NCBI RefSeq assembly: GCF_004022215.1
Contig: NZ_SAUZ01000015.1
Coordinates: 62,001-126,000, forward strand
Length of the DNA stretch: 64,000 nt
Source: Paenirhodobacter populi
Lineage (GTDB): Bacteria > Pseudomonadota > Alphaproteobacteria > Rhodobacterales > Rhodobacteraceae
Direction: 5' to 3'
The translations under genes and the position numbers were made by a program. Shown in pieces: positions 45,696 through 54,225 of the stretch. The notes beneath the pieces are model-generated. The model did not search any database. It was not told where the DNA came from and saw only the letters and a program-made list of their open reading frames with translations. Within the stretch, counting starts at the first letter, position 1, and every line of letters starts with the position of its first letter.

Positions 45696-48451
45696 GGCTG
45701 GAGGTTCTGGTAACTGAATGCGCCTTCCTTCATCTTCCAGCGGTAGCGCGGGGCCATCTCATCCCCAGCGAGGCCCGTGGGGGCTGTCAGTCGCCTGCGG
45801 ACGAGAAAGGCCCCATCGATGTCTCCTTCCTGCGGTGTCAGATCGCCCAGAACGGCGGCCACTTTCGACCAGTCCTCGTAGAAATACTCCGCCAAAAGCG
45901 GAATGATCTTGTGGCGCATGACATCATCGACATCCTCTTTCGTCTCGCAGCGGATGAAATAGGCATGCCCGATCTGATGGTCCCGGTCGAACAGGTATTC
46001 GATGCGGTCGTTGAGCGTGGTCAGAAGCTTTCGCAGGTCGATGCCGTCGACATTCGAGGACAGGACATTCGGGTCCGGCATCAGCTCCCTGAAGGTGAAG
46101 CGGCGGCGTAGCGCGGTATCCAGAAGCGCGATCGAGCGGTCTGCCGTGTTCATGGTGCCGATGATGTGCAGGTTTTGCGGCACGCCGAAACGTTCTCTCG
46201 AATAGGGCAGCTTGATATGCAGTTCGTTGTCACATCCAAGGCGCTTGTCCTCCTCCAGCAGGGTGATCAGCTCTCCGAACACCTTGGAAACATTGGCGCG
46301 GTTGATTTCGTCGATGATGAGCACGAAGGGGTCGGGTGCGGCGGGTTCTTCCGGGGTGCGGCTGTTCATGTAGCGTTCAAGCACCGGAACGTTCAGATCC
46401 TCGGGCACGAGGGGATACAGCGTGAGCTGCGAGAATTTTTTACGGTAGAACTCGGTGGCAGGCACGCCTTCCGCATCACTCCACAGCCAGCGCACCGCAC
46501 GGCGGTGGCCATAGTCGCCCTCCGGCCGGGGATGGAATTCATATTCACCGGTGACCTCGCCCACCGCGCGCACCAGAAGATTGCCCCGGGTGACGATCAG
46601 GATATCCCCGGGCTTCAGGCGGTTGCGGAAGATGTCGGTCATGCGCACGCTGGGAGAACCGGGTTTGACCCCGGCCCAGTCGTCAAGCCTTTGCATGGCA
46701 GAGGCGATCTCGGCCGGCTCGGCAAAGCGCGGGTCCGACCAGTCGAGATCGGCGAAACCGAAGATGGTGCACCCCTCGGCAAGCGCCTGTGCGAACAGCG
46801 GGGCATCCTGCGGCAGGGCGCTGTTGCCGATCGACATCTTGTAGACCTGTCGCCCGTCAAGGTGCAGCGCACTGGCCGAGCGACCGCGATCCCTTTCCGC
46901 GCTCGACGCGATCCGCCGGAAGATTCCGGGAACCGGTTTCAGCCGGAACCCCGCCGATGTCGCGGGTTCGTCCCCGTCGCCATTCGTTACTGGCCGCAGT
47001 CCTTCCACGAAATCCTCGTAGGACATCGACTGGTGGAAGGTTACGAACTCGATCCGCCCTTCCTCTGACAACCGCCGGTAGACCTTCATCAGTTCGCCGT
47101 GATCTTCCGGGACCGGCTCGCCACACAGCAGCCGCACGGCTTCGGCGGCAGTGGCGTATGTCTTGCCCGTGCCGGGAGGGCCGAAAAGGATCAGGTTGGT
47201 CGGTTTGGTGTTCGACATGGACAGTTCTCCAGCGGGGACCTCAGGCATCGAGGCCGTCGGGATCAGGGAAAAGGTGTATTCGGTCGAGGCCCCCTGCACG
47301 GGCCCGGTGCGCCGCGGTTCGGAAACCGCCGCAAGGGTGCGGAACTTCGATCCTTCCAGCGCCTGACAGACATTCGCCCAATTGCGCACAAGGCCGCTCA
47401 TGCCATGCAGATCTCCGACGCGGATGGTAACAGCGGGCCTGCCCGCTTCGCGTGCGGGCGCGATGAAATAGTTGAGCGCGACGAGGCGCGCGCGCTCTGC
47501 TCCGCGCATCAGATGGGCATGGCTCTCGGGCAGCGGCAGGGGCTGGTCGCTTTCGTCGGTGATGACATACCCCGCATTGTGCAGCAGCGCCGCAGCGGTC
47601 TGCGGCTGGCTCCACCCCCCGCTGAAAGCGCTTGCCGGTTTGTGCAGCAGCTTGCCGACGATGGGTTTCGAGGGGAACCGCCGGTCCGGGCGCGGCCTGG
47701 TTGAGCGCACCCAGTAGCCCGTCGGTTCCTCGAAGCCTGCGAAGTCATCGGCATGGGCGCCGGACGCGCGATATTCCTCAAAGTCGTCCATCGCCGCTTC
47801 GACCGCGTCGCGAGAGAAAGGGTTTTCCTCCCCTTCGGCTTCGGGGCGCAAAAGGCGATACCCCAAAGCCTCCAGTCGGGCGAAGGCCTGCGGCTCGCCG
47901 AAACCGCCGAAGAACTGCTTCGTCCCGGGGGTCCGGCCGCCGGGCAGATGCCCCATCGCGGCAGCGACCACTGCCTTGGCGGGGTAGTTGCGTTCTCCGC
48001 GATCCTCGCCCGCCACCCAGACCTGAGGCTTGACGAAGCCACCCCGAGCCAGAAATGCCGCAAGGCCAAGCCGGTCGCAGTCGTCCATCGCCGCCTCGAT
48101 CTCGGCTCGGGTCAGACGCGCCACCTGTGCCTGCTGCGTGGCTCGGTCGGGGGTGGCGTTCTGTTCGGTCAGGAACGCATGGTAATGCTTCAGCGCCTGC
48201 TGGAGGCTGGCAAGACCCGTGCGCAGGTCGCCGTCAATGGGCACCGGGGAAGGGTTGGGGCGTCCCGCGCGCGCATCCTCGGCCGTGTAGTCAAACCGGT
48301 TCAGGAGGTTGTCCAGGTTGTCCTGCGCAAGCCGCTCGTCCAGATCGCCCAGATACTGTTCCGCGCGCCTGGCGCTGCTCACCCGCGAGGAGGCCGTCGC
48401 ATCCGCTTGCCCCTCATCCATCAACCATTTCCGGAATTCTTCCTGCTTCAT
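45692..48451 (-). CDS. mcrB: McrB-type AAA+ GTPase with duplicated N-terminal domain and EVE insertion
   Basis: This 919-residue motor of the McrBC restriction system has Walker A LILFGPPGTGKTYAT near residue 422, Walker B FVLIIDEINRANVSKVFGEL near 710, and MNTADRSIALLDTALRRRF, the classical McrB signature, near 770. The N-terminal part holds two related modules, about 117-210 (EIEAAMDDCDRLG ... ERNYPAKAVVAAAMG) and 217-300 (AVEAAMDDFEEYR ... DRRFPSKPIVGKLL), likely DNA-reading domains. Between the Walker motifs, residues 525-655, an EVE/YTH-like domain is inserted (VYKMSIGNSA; GCTIFGFADLDW; LKPGDILIVTRGN), a fold that reads modified bases. It overlaps its neighbours at both ends. Confidence 0.88.
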   Translation of the reverse strand: MKQEEFRKWLMDEGQADATASSRVSSARRAEQYLGDLDERLAQDNLDNLLNRFDYTAEDARAGRPNPSPVPIDGDLRTGLASLQQALKHYHAFLTEQNATPDRATQQAQVARLTRAEIEAAMDDCDRLGLAAFLARGGFVKPQVWVAGEDRGERNYPAKAVVAAAMGHLPGGRTPGTKQFFGGFGEPQAFARLEALGYRLLRPEAEGEENPFSRDAVEAAMDDFEEYRASGAHADDFAGFEEPTGYWVRSTRPRPDRRFPSKPIVGKLLHKPASAFSGGWSQPQTAAALLHNAGYVITDESDQPLPLPESHAHLMRGAERARLVALNYFIAPAREAGRPAVTIRVGDLHGMSGLVRNWANVCQALEGSKFRTLAAVSEPRRTGPVQGASTEYTFSLIPTASMPEVPAGELSMSNTKPTNLILFGPPGTGKTYATAAEAVRLLCGEPVPEDHGELMKVYRRLSEEGRIEFVTFHQSMSYEDFVEGLRPVTNGDGDEPATSAGFRLKPVPGIFRRIASSAERDRGRSASALHLDGRQVYKMSIGNSALPQDAPLFAQALAEGCTIFGFADLDWSDPRFAEPAEIASAMQRLDDWAGVKPGSPSVRMTDIFRNRLKPGDILIVTRGNLLVRAVGEVTGEYEFHPRPEGDYGHRRAVRWLWSDAEGVPATEFYRKKFSQLTLYPLVPEDLNVPVLERYMNSRTPEEPAAPDPFVLIIDEINRANVSKVFGELITLLEEDKRLGCDNELHIKLPYSRERFGVPQNLHIIGTMNTADRSIALLDTALRRRFTFRELMPDPNVLSSNVDGIDLRKLLTTLNDRIEYLFDRDHQIGHAYFIRCETKEDVDDVMRHKIIPLLAEYFYEDWSKVAAVLGDLTPQEGDIDGAFLVRRRLTAPTGLAGDEMAPRYRWKMKEGAFSYQNLQP

Positions 48452-48687
48452 TCACAACGCCTCCCAAACCATTCGTCACGCGGGCAGCCTGCCGCAAGCA
48501 CCTGAAACTGCGCGTCATCGATGCCGCTACCATCCCCGAACAACCTGTCGAAGCCGTATGGAGCGCCAATCCGGGTCAGGCGTGAGCGACCGTCGGGATG
48601 CGTTTCCAGGTCCCGGACGGGGCGCAGTGCCATCTTGGCGATCATGTTGCCCGACGAGGTCATCAAGATTTCTCTGCTTCTCACCAT
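48448..48687 (-). CDS. small unknown protein coupled to the McrBC operon
   Basis: This 79-residue protein starts at an ATG that overlaps the stop of the hydrolase fusion gene (ATGGTGA) and ends with a stop overlapping the mcrB start. The middle reads MALRPVRDLETHPDGRSRLT and the C-terminus has a Cys pair around GCPRDEWFGRRC. I do not recognise a family. Strict coupling on both sides says it is made in step with McrB and the hydrolase, so it may be a regulator or structural partner; no function can be given. Confidence 0.6.
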   Translation of the reverse strand: MVRSREILMTSSGNMIAKMALRPVRDLETHPDGRSRLTRIGAPYGFDRLFGDGSGIDDAQFQVLAAGCPRDEWFGRRCE

Positions 48688-50255
48688 CCCGGATAGACCT
48701 CCCACATCTGTTCGGCGAAGGTCAGGCCTCCGTCTCTGGCGGCGGCAAGGTCGGTGGCGATGCGGTCGATCAGATCGGCGCATTCCACCTGCCGCCGCCA
48801 GTCATGCGACATGACTTCATCGGGAAAGATCAGCCCGAGCAGATTGCCCGCGATGGCGCCGGTGCTGTCGCTGTCGCCGGAATGGGTGACGGCTATGCGC
48901 AGCCCATGTTCAAAGCTTTCCGCCACGCGGGCGGCGTAAAGGGCGATCGCAAGCGCCTCTTCCGCCACCCAACCTCCACCGAGGCTTTCGACCGTTTCGG
49001 GCCGTCCGTCCGGCGGGGCCGTCCGCGCGGCATGGATCGCCCGCATCGTGGCGTCGTCAAGCTCAAACGCCTCCATCGACGGCAGCAGGTTTTCCAGGCT
49101 CCAGTCCTCGGTCATCAGCGCCAGAAGGCAGGCAAAGGCCCGCGCGGCGTCGCGGCCGGTCTGGTGGCCGTGGGTCAGGTGGGATGTCTCGTCGGCCAGG
49201 CCATGCACGGCCCCGTCCCGGGTTCCCATCAGTCCGACCGGCGCCACCCGCATGATCGTGCCACAGCCCTTGCTGTCGTTCCGCGCCAGATCGCCGAACT
49301 GGCGGCTGGCAAGCAGGGCCGACAGGCAGGTGTTGCCCGGCGCCCGGCGGTGGCGCAGGCGCGGGTCGGTGACCAGTCCCGTCTCAAGATCCACACCCCG
49401 AATCTGCCCATGCTTCCCCTGCGTATCCAGCCAGCGCATCAGCGCATGGTGAACGACAGAGGGCGGGTGGCAGATGCCTTTCATCTCGTCGCGCACCACC
49501 GCGCGGATCAGTCCTTCGGCGGTGAACAGCGTCATCTGCGTGTCGTCGGTGATCGCCGCAGGCACCCCGTGATGCGGCAAGATGCGGTCCACTCCGTTCG
49601 GAAAATGCGTGCGGATGCACGGCAGGGACCAGAACTCGATCTCGGCGCCCAGAGCATCGCCGATGGCGCCGCCGAACAGGCTGGCTCGGATCAGACGGCG
49701 GATGCGGTGGTTTTCTTTCAGCAGATCCACCAGCCACTGGCGCTGATGGGGGAGCGGCCCGGCACCCTTGCGCGCCTCGGCAATCACCCGAAGCGAGGTG
49801 TCAAGGCTCTCGCCCCTCTCGCATTGCAGCAGCGCCGCCACCGTCGCCGTGCGTTCCAGCCCGGCCTTGCAATGGATGACGACGCGCCCGCCAGACTCCA
49901 GCAATTGATGCACCTGCGGGGCGGCCCGCCGCCAGGCATCGTGCCAGCCCGGCTGCGGTGCCTTCGTGTCGGGGATCGGCAGGTGCAGCCAACGAATCTT
50001 CGCCTCCTCCAGCGCCGCCGCCATGTCGCCCACGCGAAGCCGCGCCATTTCGTCGGCCTCGGTCAGCGATATGACGATACCCGTGCCCCAGGCGCGCAGC
50101 GCCGCCACATCCGCGGCAAGATCGCGGTCCCATCCGGGGCCGCTGAGCGACGGCCCCTTGCGACCGGGGCACAGCGTCATGCCGACATGGCCCTGCGCCA
50201 ACGGGAAGCTGTCGATCTTCAGGGGGTGCGTGGCGGAACTGTAAAAATCTTTCAT
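48681..50255 (-). CDS. dual-specificity phosphatase - ADP-ribosylglycohydrolase fusion
   Basis: This 524-residue protein has two enzymes. Residues 1-175 are a cysteine phosphatase: Asp in HLPIPDTKAPQPG and the P-loop VVIHCKAGLERTATV near residue 127, with Cys-x5-Arg intact. Residues 185-520 are a DraG-type ADP-ribosylglycohydrolase with GDALGAEIEFW, ITDDTQMTLFTAEGL (metal-binding Asp-Asp-Thr) and the second metal motif HSGDSDSTGAIAGNLLGL. It would remove ADP-ribose from protein or nucleic acid and dephosphorylate a linked product. It is the first gene of the operon with McrB and McrC, an unusual partner for a restriction system. Confidence 0.85.
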   Translation of the reverse strand: MKDFYSSATHPLKIDSFPLAQGHVGMTLCPGRKGPSLSGPGWDRDLAADVAALRAWGTGIVISLTEADEMARLRVGDMAAALEEAKIRWLHLPIPDTKAPQPGWHDAWRRAAPQVHQLLESGGRVVIHCKAGLERTATVAALLQCERGESLDTSLRVIAEARKGAGPLPHQRQWLVDLLKENHRIRRLIRASLFGGAIGDALGAEIEFWSLPCIRTHFPNGVDRILPHHGVPAAITDDTQMTLFTAEGLIRAVVRDEMKGICHPPSVVHHALMRWLDTQGKHGQIRGVDLETGLVTDPRLRHRRAPGNTCLSALLASRQFGDLARNDSKGCGTIMRVAPVGLMGTRDGAVHGLADETSHLTHGHQTGRDAARAFACLLALMTEDWSLENLLPSMEAFELDDATMRAIHAARTAPPDGRPETVESLGGGWVAEEALAIALYAARVAESFEHGLRIAVTHSGDSDSTGAIAGNLLGLIFPDEVMSHDWRRQVECADLIDRIATDLAAARDGGLTFAEQMWEVYPGW

Positions 50256-50358
50256 AATCTCTTCTCCCTACGGAATGCCGAGTTCTTGCGATGGTTATAG
50301 CCGGCTCCCATAATGCCCGCTTAAGGCGCCGGGATTTTCCGCATCGAAGGACGTGCGC

Positions 50359-50985
50359 GTGAGACAGAAGTATTTCGCTTTTTATTGGACCCTGCCGGTC
50401 CCCTGGGTCGGATTCACCTCATTGCCCGCCGATGTGGATGCGGCGGCCGAGGTCAGCCGCACGATCCGCTATCAACGTGACAGGGTGCGTCGACATGTCC
50501 GCGATGTCGGCGGCACGCTTCTGCCGCAGGACGAGGTGGTGCGGCTGGAATTGCGCCCTGATCGTGGCAGCGCCGAAGTCGCCGAGGATTTTGCCAGACT
50601 ACTGCACCGGGCAGAGGACGAGCGGGCCATGGTCGCCATCATGGACTTCGCCGGTGACACGAACTGGCGCCGCCACGGTGCGCTTGTCCGGCATTATGAA
50701 CACCCCTGCTGCGACCGGATCACGCTTTGCCAGGACGAGGTGCATCCTGACGGGATCAACCCCTATGCGCATTTCCAGAAGTGGCGCGAGCAGACAGAGG
50801 CGAACACCGCCGGAAAATCCGACCATCGGGTCCGCATCCTTGCGGCGCTCGGACAGGCGGAGGGAGAATCCGTCGCATCTCAGGTCAGGTTCCTGAATGC
50901 TTCCGGGCTGAGAACCCATAGCGGCAAGATGTGGACGTCGGACAACCTGCGTAAGTTTTTGAGGGTCGAGCCCGCTTCGCGATGA
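50359..50985 (+). CDS. resolvase-like protein of unknown function
   Basis: This protein has about 208 residues from the GTG at 50359, which has an AAGGA site at the right distance; a GTG two codons upstream is possible. The N-terminal half resembles a degenerate serine-resolvase core (RTIRYQRDRVRRHVRDVGGT, LARPDRGS-like segment, AMVAIMDFAG) without the catalytic Ser motif. The C-terminal 25 residues (LNASGLRTHSGKMWTSDNLR) look like the DNA-contacting segment of recombinases. The aromatic start KYFAFYWTLPVPWVGF is unusual. It is read divergently from the McrBC operon with about 100 bases between. It could be a regulator derived from a recombinase; I cannot say more. Confidence 0.55.
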   Translation: MRQKYFAFYWTLPVPWVGFTSLPADVDAAAEVSRTIRYQRDRVRRHVRDVGGTLLPQDEVVRLELRPDRGSAEVAEDFARLLHRAEDERAMVAIMDFAGDTNWRRHGALVRHYEHPCCDRITLCQDEVHPDGINPYAHFQKWREQTEANTAGKSDHRVRILAALGQAEGESVASQVRFLNASGLRTHSGKMWTSDNLRKFLRVEPASR

Positions 50986-51014
50986 CCGGCAGGCGTGGCG
51001 CTATGGCGGGTCCG

Positions 51015-51256
51015 TCAACGACTGTTTTCAATTTGGAGCAAGGCGGCTTTTCCATTCCGGACAGCAGCGACCGGCAGCTTGCGGTCGCATGTTGGAAGCT
51101 GGCCGCCATGCGCCTTCGCCAAGGCCAGCGGACAGGTATCGGCAAGCTGTGTCGATGTCAGGATCTTCGCCGGACCGACATGTTCGGATCCGACAAGACT
51201 GAGATCGTGCGCCCAGAACCTGTGGAACCTGCGCTCGGGCAGGATTCGCCCTGGAA
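51015..51256 (-). pseudogene. vapC: 3' remnant of a vapC (PIN toxin) gene
   Basis: The minus strand reads VPGRILPERRFHRFWAHDLS, then LADTCPLALAKAHGGQLPTC and DRKLPVAAV, ending in TGA at 51015. This is the C-terminal half of a VapC PIN domain, with the third and fourth acidic positions kept (LADT, CDRKL). The frame begins exactly where the IS903-like remnant starts, so the toxin gene was cut by that insertion. No VapB gene is near. Confidence 0.7.
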
Positions 51257-51257
51257 C

Positions 51258-51482
51258 GGCGTTGTTGCAGAAGTCCTCGGCGAGCAGGGTTCACATAGGC
51301 GCATCCATCGTCTATCGCATAACGAAGTGGAAACCCTATAACGATGCGCTGCGGCGACGAGGGTCGGCGAGCGCATCGCGTCACGAGACCCAGGCTGTCA
51401 AACTGCCGAGATCCACATCCACATCGCATTGATGAACCGCGTCAATGCGCTCGGCACCGCCGAGATCGAACGAGTGGCATGA
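51258..51482 (+). mobile_element. internally deleted IS903-like (IS5 family) remnant
   Basis: The segment starts GGCGTTGTTGCAGAAG, the usual terminal repeat of IS903-like elements. A transposase N-terminus follows (IVYRITKWKPYNDALRRRGS) and, after a deletion, the transposase C-terminus in another frame (TAEIHIHIALMNRVNALGTAEI ending in TGA at 51480). The whole catalytic middle is gone, leaving about 225 bases. The right end has been replaced by the IS427-like element at 51513. Confidence 0.65.
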
Positions 51483-51512
51483 GACGGCCGGGGAAAAGGG
51501 GGCTGCTCGCTC

Positions 51513-52397
51513 GGCTCCAGACTTATTGAATTTCACAGCCAGCACAAGACGGTTGCGGCGAGCATGATCGCGGAGAAGAACGTTTCCAGACAGCGGTCGT
51601 ATCGCGTGGCGACGTATGAGGAGGATGAGAAAACAGTCCAGTGGACTGTTTTCCCGACGATTGGCCAGTCCTTGAGGCGGCCGAACATGATCTCAATGCG
51701 GTTGCGCCGTTTGTAGCGCCGCTTGTCGTATTTGACGGCCTTCTTGCGGGACTTCCGTCCGGGGATGCAGACTTTTATCCCATTGTCTTTCAACGCATCT
51801 CTGAACCAATCGGGTCATAGCCTCTATCGGCCAGCAGCCACCCCACCTTCGGCAGACTGCCCAGTAGAGCCGCTGCGCCTGTGTCGTCGCTGATCTGCCC
51901 GGCGGACATGAAGAACCCGATCGGCCGCCCCTTCGCATCGGCAACGGCGTGCAATTTGGTGTTCATGCCACCTTTGGTGCGCCCGATCTGACGTTCGCGC
52001 CCCCCTTTTCCACGCACAGGCTCGACGCCGTGCGGTGCGCCTTGAGGTGGGTCGCATCGATCATGATGGTCTTGTGAGCGGCGTGCTCGGCGGCCAGGCC
52101 GACCATGATCCGGGCGAAGACACCGTTGTCGCTCCAGCGCTTCCAACGGTTGTAGAGGGTCTTGGCGGGTCCGTATTCCTTCGGCGCATCACACCACCTC
52201 AAGCCATTGCGATTGATGAAGATTATGCCGCTGAGAACGCGACGATCATCGACGCGGGGCTTGCCATGGCTTTGGGGGAAGAACGGCTTCAGCCGCTCCA
52301 TCTGGGCGTCGGTCAGCCAGTGAAGATTGCTCATCAATCAGGTCTCCTTGCGGTGCCTGAATCACGCAAGAAGCCTGAAATCAATGGGTCTGGAGCC
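51513..52397 (-). mobile_element. IS5-family (IS427 group) element with broken transposase
   Basis: The ends carry related inverted repeats: GGCTCCAGACTTATTGA on the left and, reversed, GGCTCCAGACCCATTGA on the right. The minus-strand transposase starts at 52334 (MSNLHWLTDAQMERLKPFFP) and continues in a second frame (GGMNTKLHAVADAKGRPIGF), the frame change normal for this group. A further one-base deletion near 51815 (GYD to PIGS instead of DWF) disables it. The last part (IEIMFGRLKDW ... ATRYDRCLETFFSAI) holds an in-frame insertion of about 50 bases with a perfect 12-bp palindrome. The element lies against the truncated sbcC. Confidence 0.82.
51629..51653. repeat. palindromic insertion inside the IS5 transposase
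   Basis: GAAAACAGTCCA and TGGACTGTTTTC flank a single G. The palindrome lies in about 50 extra bases between the codons for KDW and VATRYDRC, which are adjacent (KDWRRVATRYDRC) in the family. This looks like a mobile palindromic unit of REP or MITE type that inserted while keeping the reading frame. Confidence 0.6.
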
Positions 52398-52878
52398 TAG
52401 TGAAAGCCGGTCAGCGTCACGATCATCTCGTTGACGGCCGAGAGCTGGCTGGCGAGCGTCTGACCGTCAGCCGTTCGGGGCAATGAGCGGGAGACATTTT
52501 GCAAACGACCATCGGCCTTGTCGCGCGCGCGCCGCGCCTGCCAGCGGGCGATGTAGTCCTGCCCATCACGGGCGGTAAAACGGACCTCGGCCCAGCCTTG
52601 TGCCGCACCGCGCCGCAGGATGGCGCGGGAATCGCGAGCCTTGATCGTGTCGCCCGAAGGGTCTGGGACCTCATCCGTTGCCGCCCCGCCCGCAAGGCGC
52701 GGTGCATCGCCGTAAAGTGCCAGGCACATCGCATCGAGGATTGAGAGGACTTGCCGGCTCCCGTCTCGCCCGTGATGGCAAAAAGACCTGCGCCGGCCAG
52801 CGGTTCGGCGGTGAAATCCACGGCGAAGGGCTGGGCGAGGCTCGCGATATTCTGGCCGGAAATGGATAGGATGCGCAT
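52398..52878 (-). pseudogene. sbcC: 5' fragment of sbcC, frameshifted and truncated by the IS
   Basis: The fragment starts at the ATG at 52878 (MRILSISGQNIASLAQPFAV) with the Walker A stretch FAITGETGAGKSS. One extra base then shifts the frame; the correct continuation (MCLALYGDAPRLAGGAATDE and VRFTARDGQDYIARWQA) is in the next frame until the IS427-like element at 52397. Only about 160 of the usual 1,000 or more residues remain, so SbcC is not made. It lies 15 bases after sbcD and was the second gene of the sbcDC operon. Confidence 0.82.
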
Positions 52879-52893
52879 TTCAGAACTCCGGGA

Positions 52894-54114
52894 TCAGACT
52901 TCGGACATTGCGTCGCGGAAGGCGGCCAGATGGGCGCTGCCCGGTTCCTGACCATGTGCCTGCCGGAAGGCGACTATGAACAGATCCTCGGGCGAGGTCT
53001 CGGACAGGTTCGGGGGTGGTGCGTCAGGGATTGCGGCAACCTCCGGTCGGATGATCGAGAGGCCCGCCAAGCGCAGCGGCAAAGCGTCGAGCAGCGCCTC
53101 GGCCTCGGCCTGGATCTGCGTCACCGGGCGGTCGGCGAGGATCGAGAGATAGACGAAAGATTGCGCATTGCGCGGCATGTCGGGCGAGAGGTTCAGGGCT
53201 GCTAGAGCCGCGGCGACATCAGCCAGCGGGGCAGCGCCTCTCTCGGGCAGGCGGTGCATGGCGACAGGGCGCGGCAGGGAGATATGGCGCGGCACCAGTC
53301 CCTCATCCAAGTCCAGGAGCGTCACGCCGTGATCATAGGTGATTTCGGCGGCGGAAAGGGGAAAGGGTGATCCAGAATAGCGCACCCGCCCGCCGTCGAG
53401 CGATTGCGGGCGGTGTAAATGCCCGAGCGCGACATAGGACAGAGTCGGCGGAAAGATGTCGGGCGGCACCGCATGTTCGCCGCCGATCAGGATGCGCCGC
53501 TCCGCCCCCTCGGATTCAAGGCCGCCGGCACAGGTCAGGTGGCCCATTGCGAGGAGCGGCAGGTCCTTGGCGCGGGCAGTCGCGGCCTTGGCCATGCCCA
53601 GATGCAGGGCACGGGCGGCGGCCGTGACGGCGGGCTCAGTTCCACCCACAGCACCCAGTTGCAGGCCGGGCAGATCAGCCGCGCGCAAGAAGGGCACGGC
53701 AAGAACATAAGCCCGGATCGTATCGCTGCTGTCGCGCAGCGCGATCAGATGGCGGTCCATATCGACGCCATCAGGCCCCTGTCGCAATGTGCCGATCACA
53801 TGCACACCAAGAGCTGCCAGCACCGCTTCGGGCGCTTCAAGCCTCTGGGCCGGATCGTGATTGCCCGCCGTCATCACAATCTGCAATCGGGGATTGGCAC
53901 GGAGAAAATCGGCGATGGCCGCGTAAAGCAGGCGCTGTGCCTCGCCCGATGGGTTGATGCCGTCGAAGACATCCCCGGCGACGAGAAGGGCGTCGATCCG
54001 CCCGGACAGGATCAGATCGCGTAAACCTTCCAGAAAGGTCCGATGCTCATGTTCGCGTGACCACCCGTTCAAGGTCTGACCGATATGCCAGTCGGCGGTG
54101 TGCAGGATGCGCAT
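52894..54114 (-). CDS. sbcD: exonuclease subunit SbcD
   Basis: This 406-residue Mre11-type nuclease subunit has the phosphoesterase motifs ILHTADWHIGQTLNG (Asp8, His10), LLVAGDVFDG, MTAGNHDPAQR, MGHL and VALGHLHRPQ. With SbcC it trims hairpins and DNA ends. The ATG at 54114 gives MRILHTADWH; the longer frame runs into the operator of the WYL gene. Since sbcC is destroyed, SbcD lacks its ATPase here, unless another copy exists elsewhere. It is read divergently from the WYL gene, about 110 bases away. Confidence 0.93.
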   Translation of the reverse strand: MRILHTADWHIGQTLNGWSREHEHRTFLEGLRDLILSGRIDALLVAGDVFDGINPSGEAQRLLYAAIADFLRANPRLQIVMTAGNHDPAQRLEAPEAVLAALGVHVIGTLRQGPDGVDMDRHLIALRDSSDTIRAYVLAVPFLRAADLPGLQLGAVGGTEPAVTAAARALHLGMAKAATARAKDLPLLAMGHLTCAGGLESEGAERRILIGGEHAVPPDIFPPTLSYVALGHLHRPQSLDGGRVRYSGSPFPLSAAEITYDHGVTLLDLDEGLVPRHISLPRPVAMHRLPERGAAPLADVAAALAALNLSPDMPRNAQSFVYLSILADRPVTQIQAEAEALLDALPLRLAGLSIIRPEVAAIPDAPPPNLSETSPEDLFIVAFRQAHGQEPGSAHLAAFRDAMSEV

Positions 54115-54155
54115 GGGTAGGTCTCGATCTGGTTGACAAGCCGAATGGTGTGCAG

Positions 54156-54200
54156 ATATAAAATATACTGGCATTATGCGGATATCCATATACTTTATAT
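54156..54200. promoter_or_regulatory. inverted-repeat operator of the WYL repressor
   Basis: ATATAAAATATA (54156-54167) and TATACTTTATAT (54189-54200) form arms that match at 11 of 12 positions, with a 21-base spacer. The stretch is AT-rich in a GC-rich context and lies just before the WYL gene, where BrxR/CapW-type proteins bind their own promoter. Confidence 0.6.
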
Positions 54201-54225
54201 TCTATCTATAGTGACGGGGGCAGAG

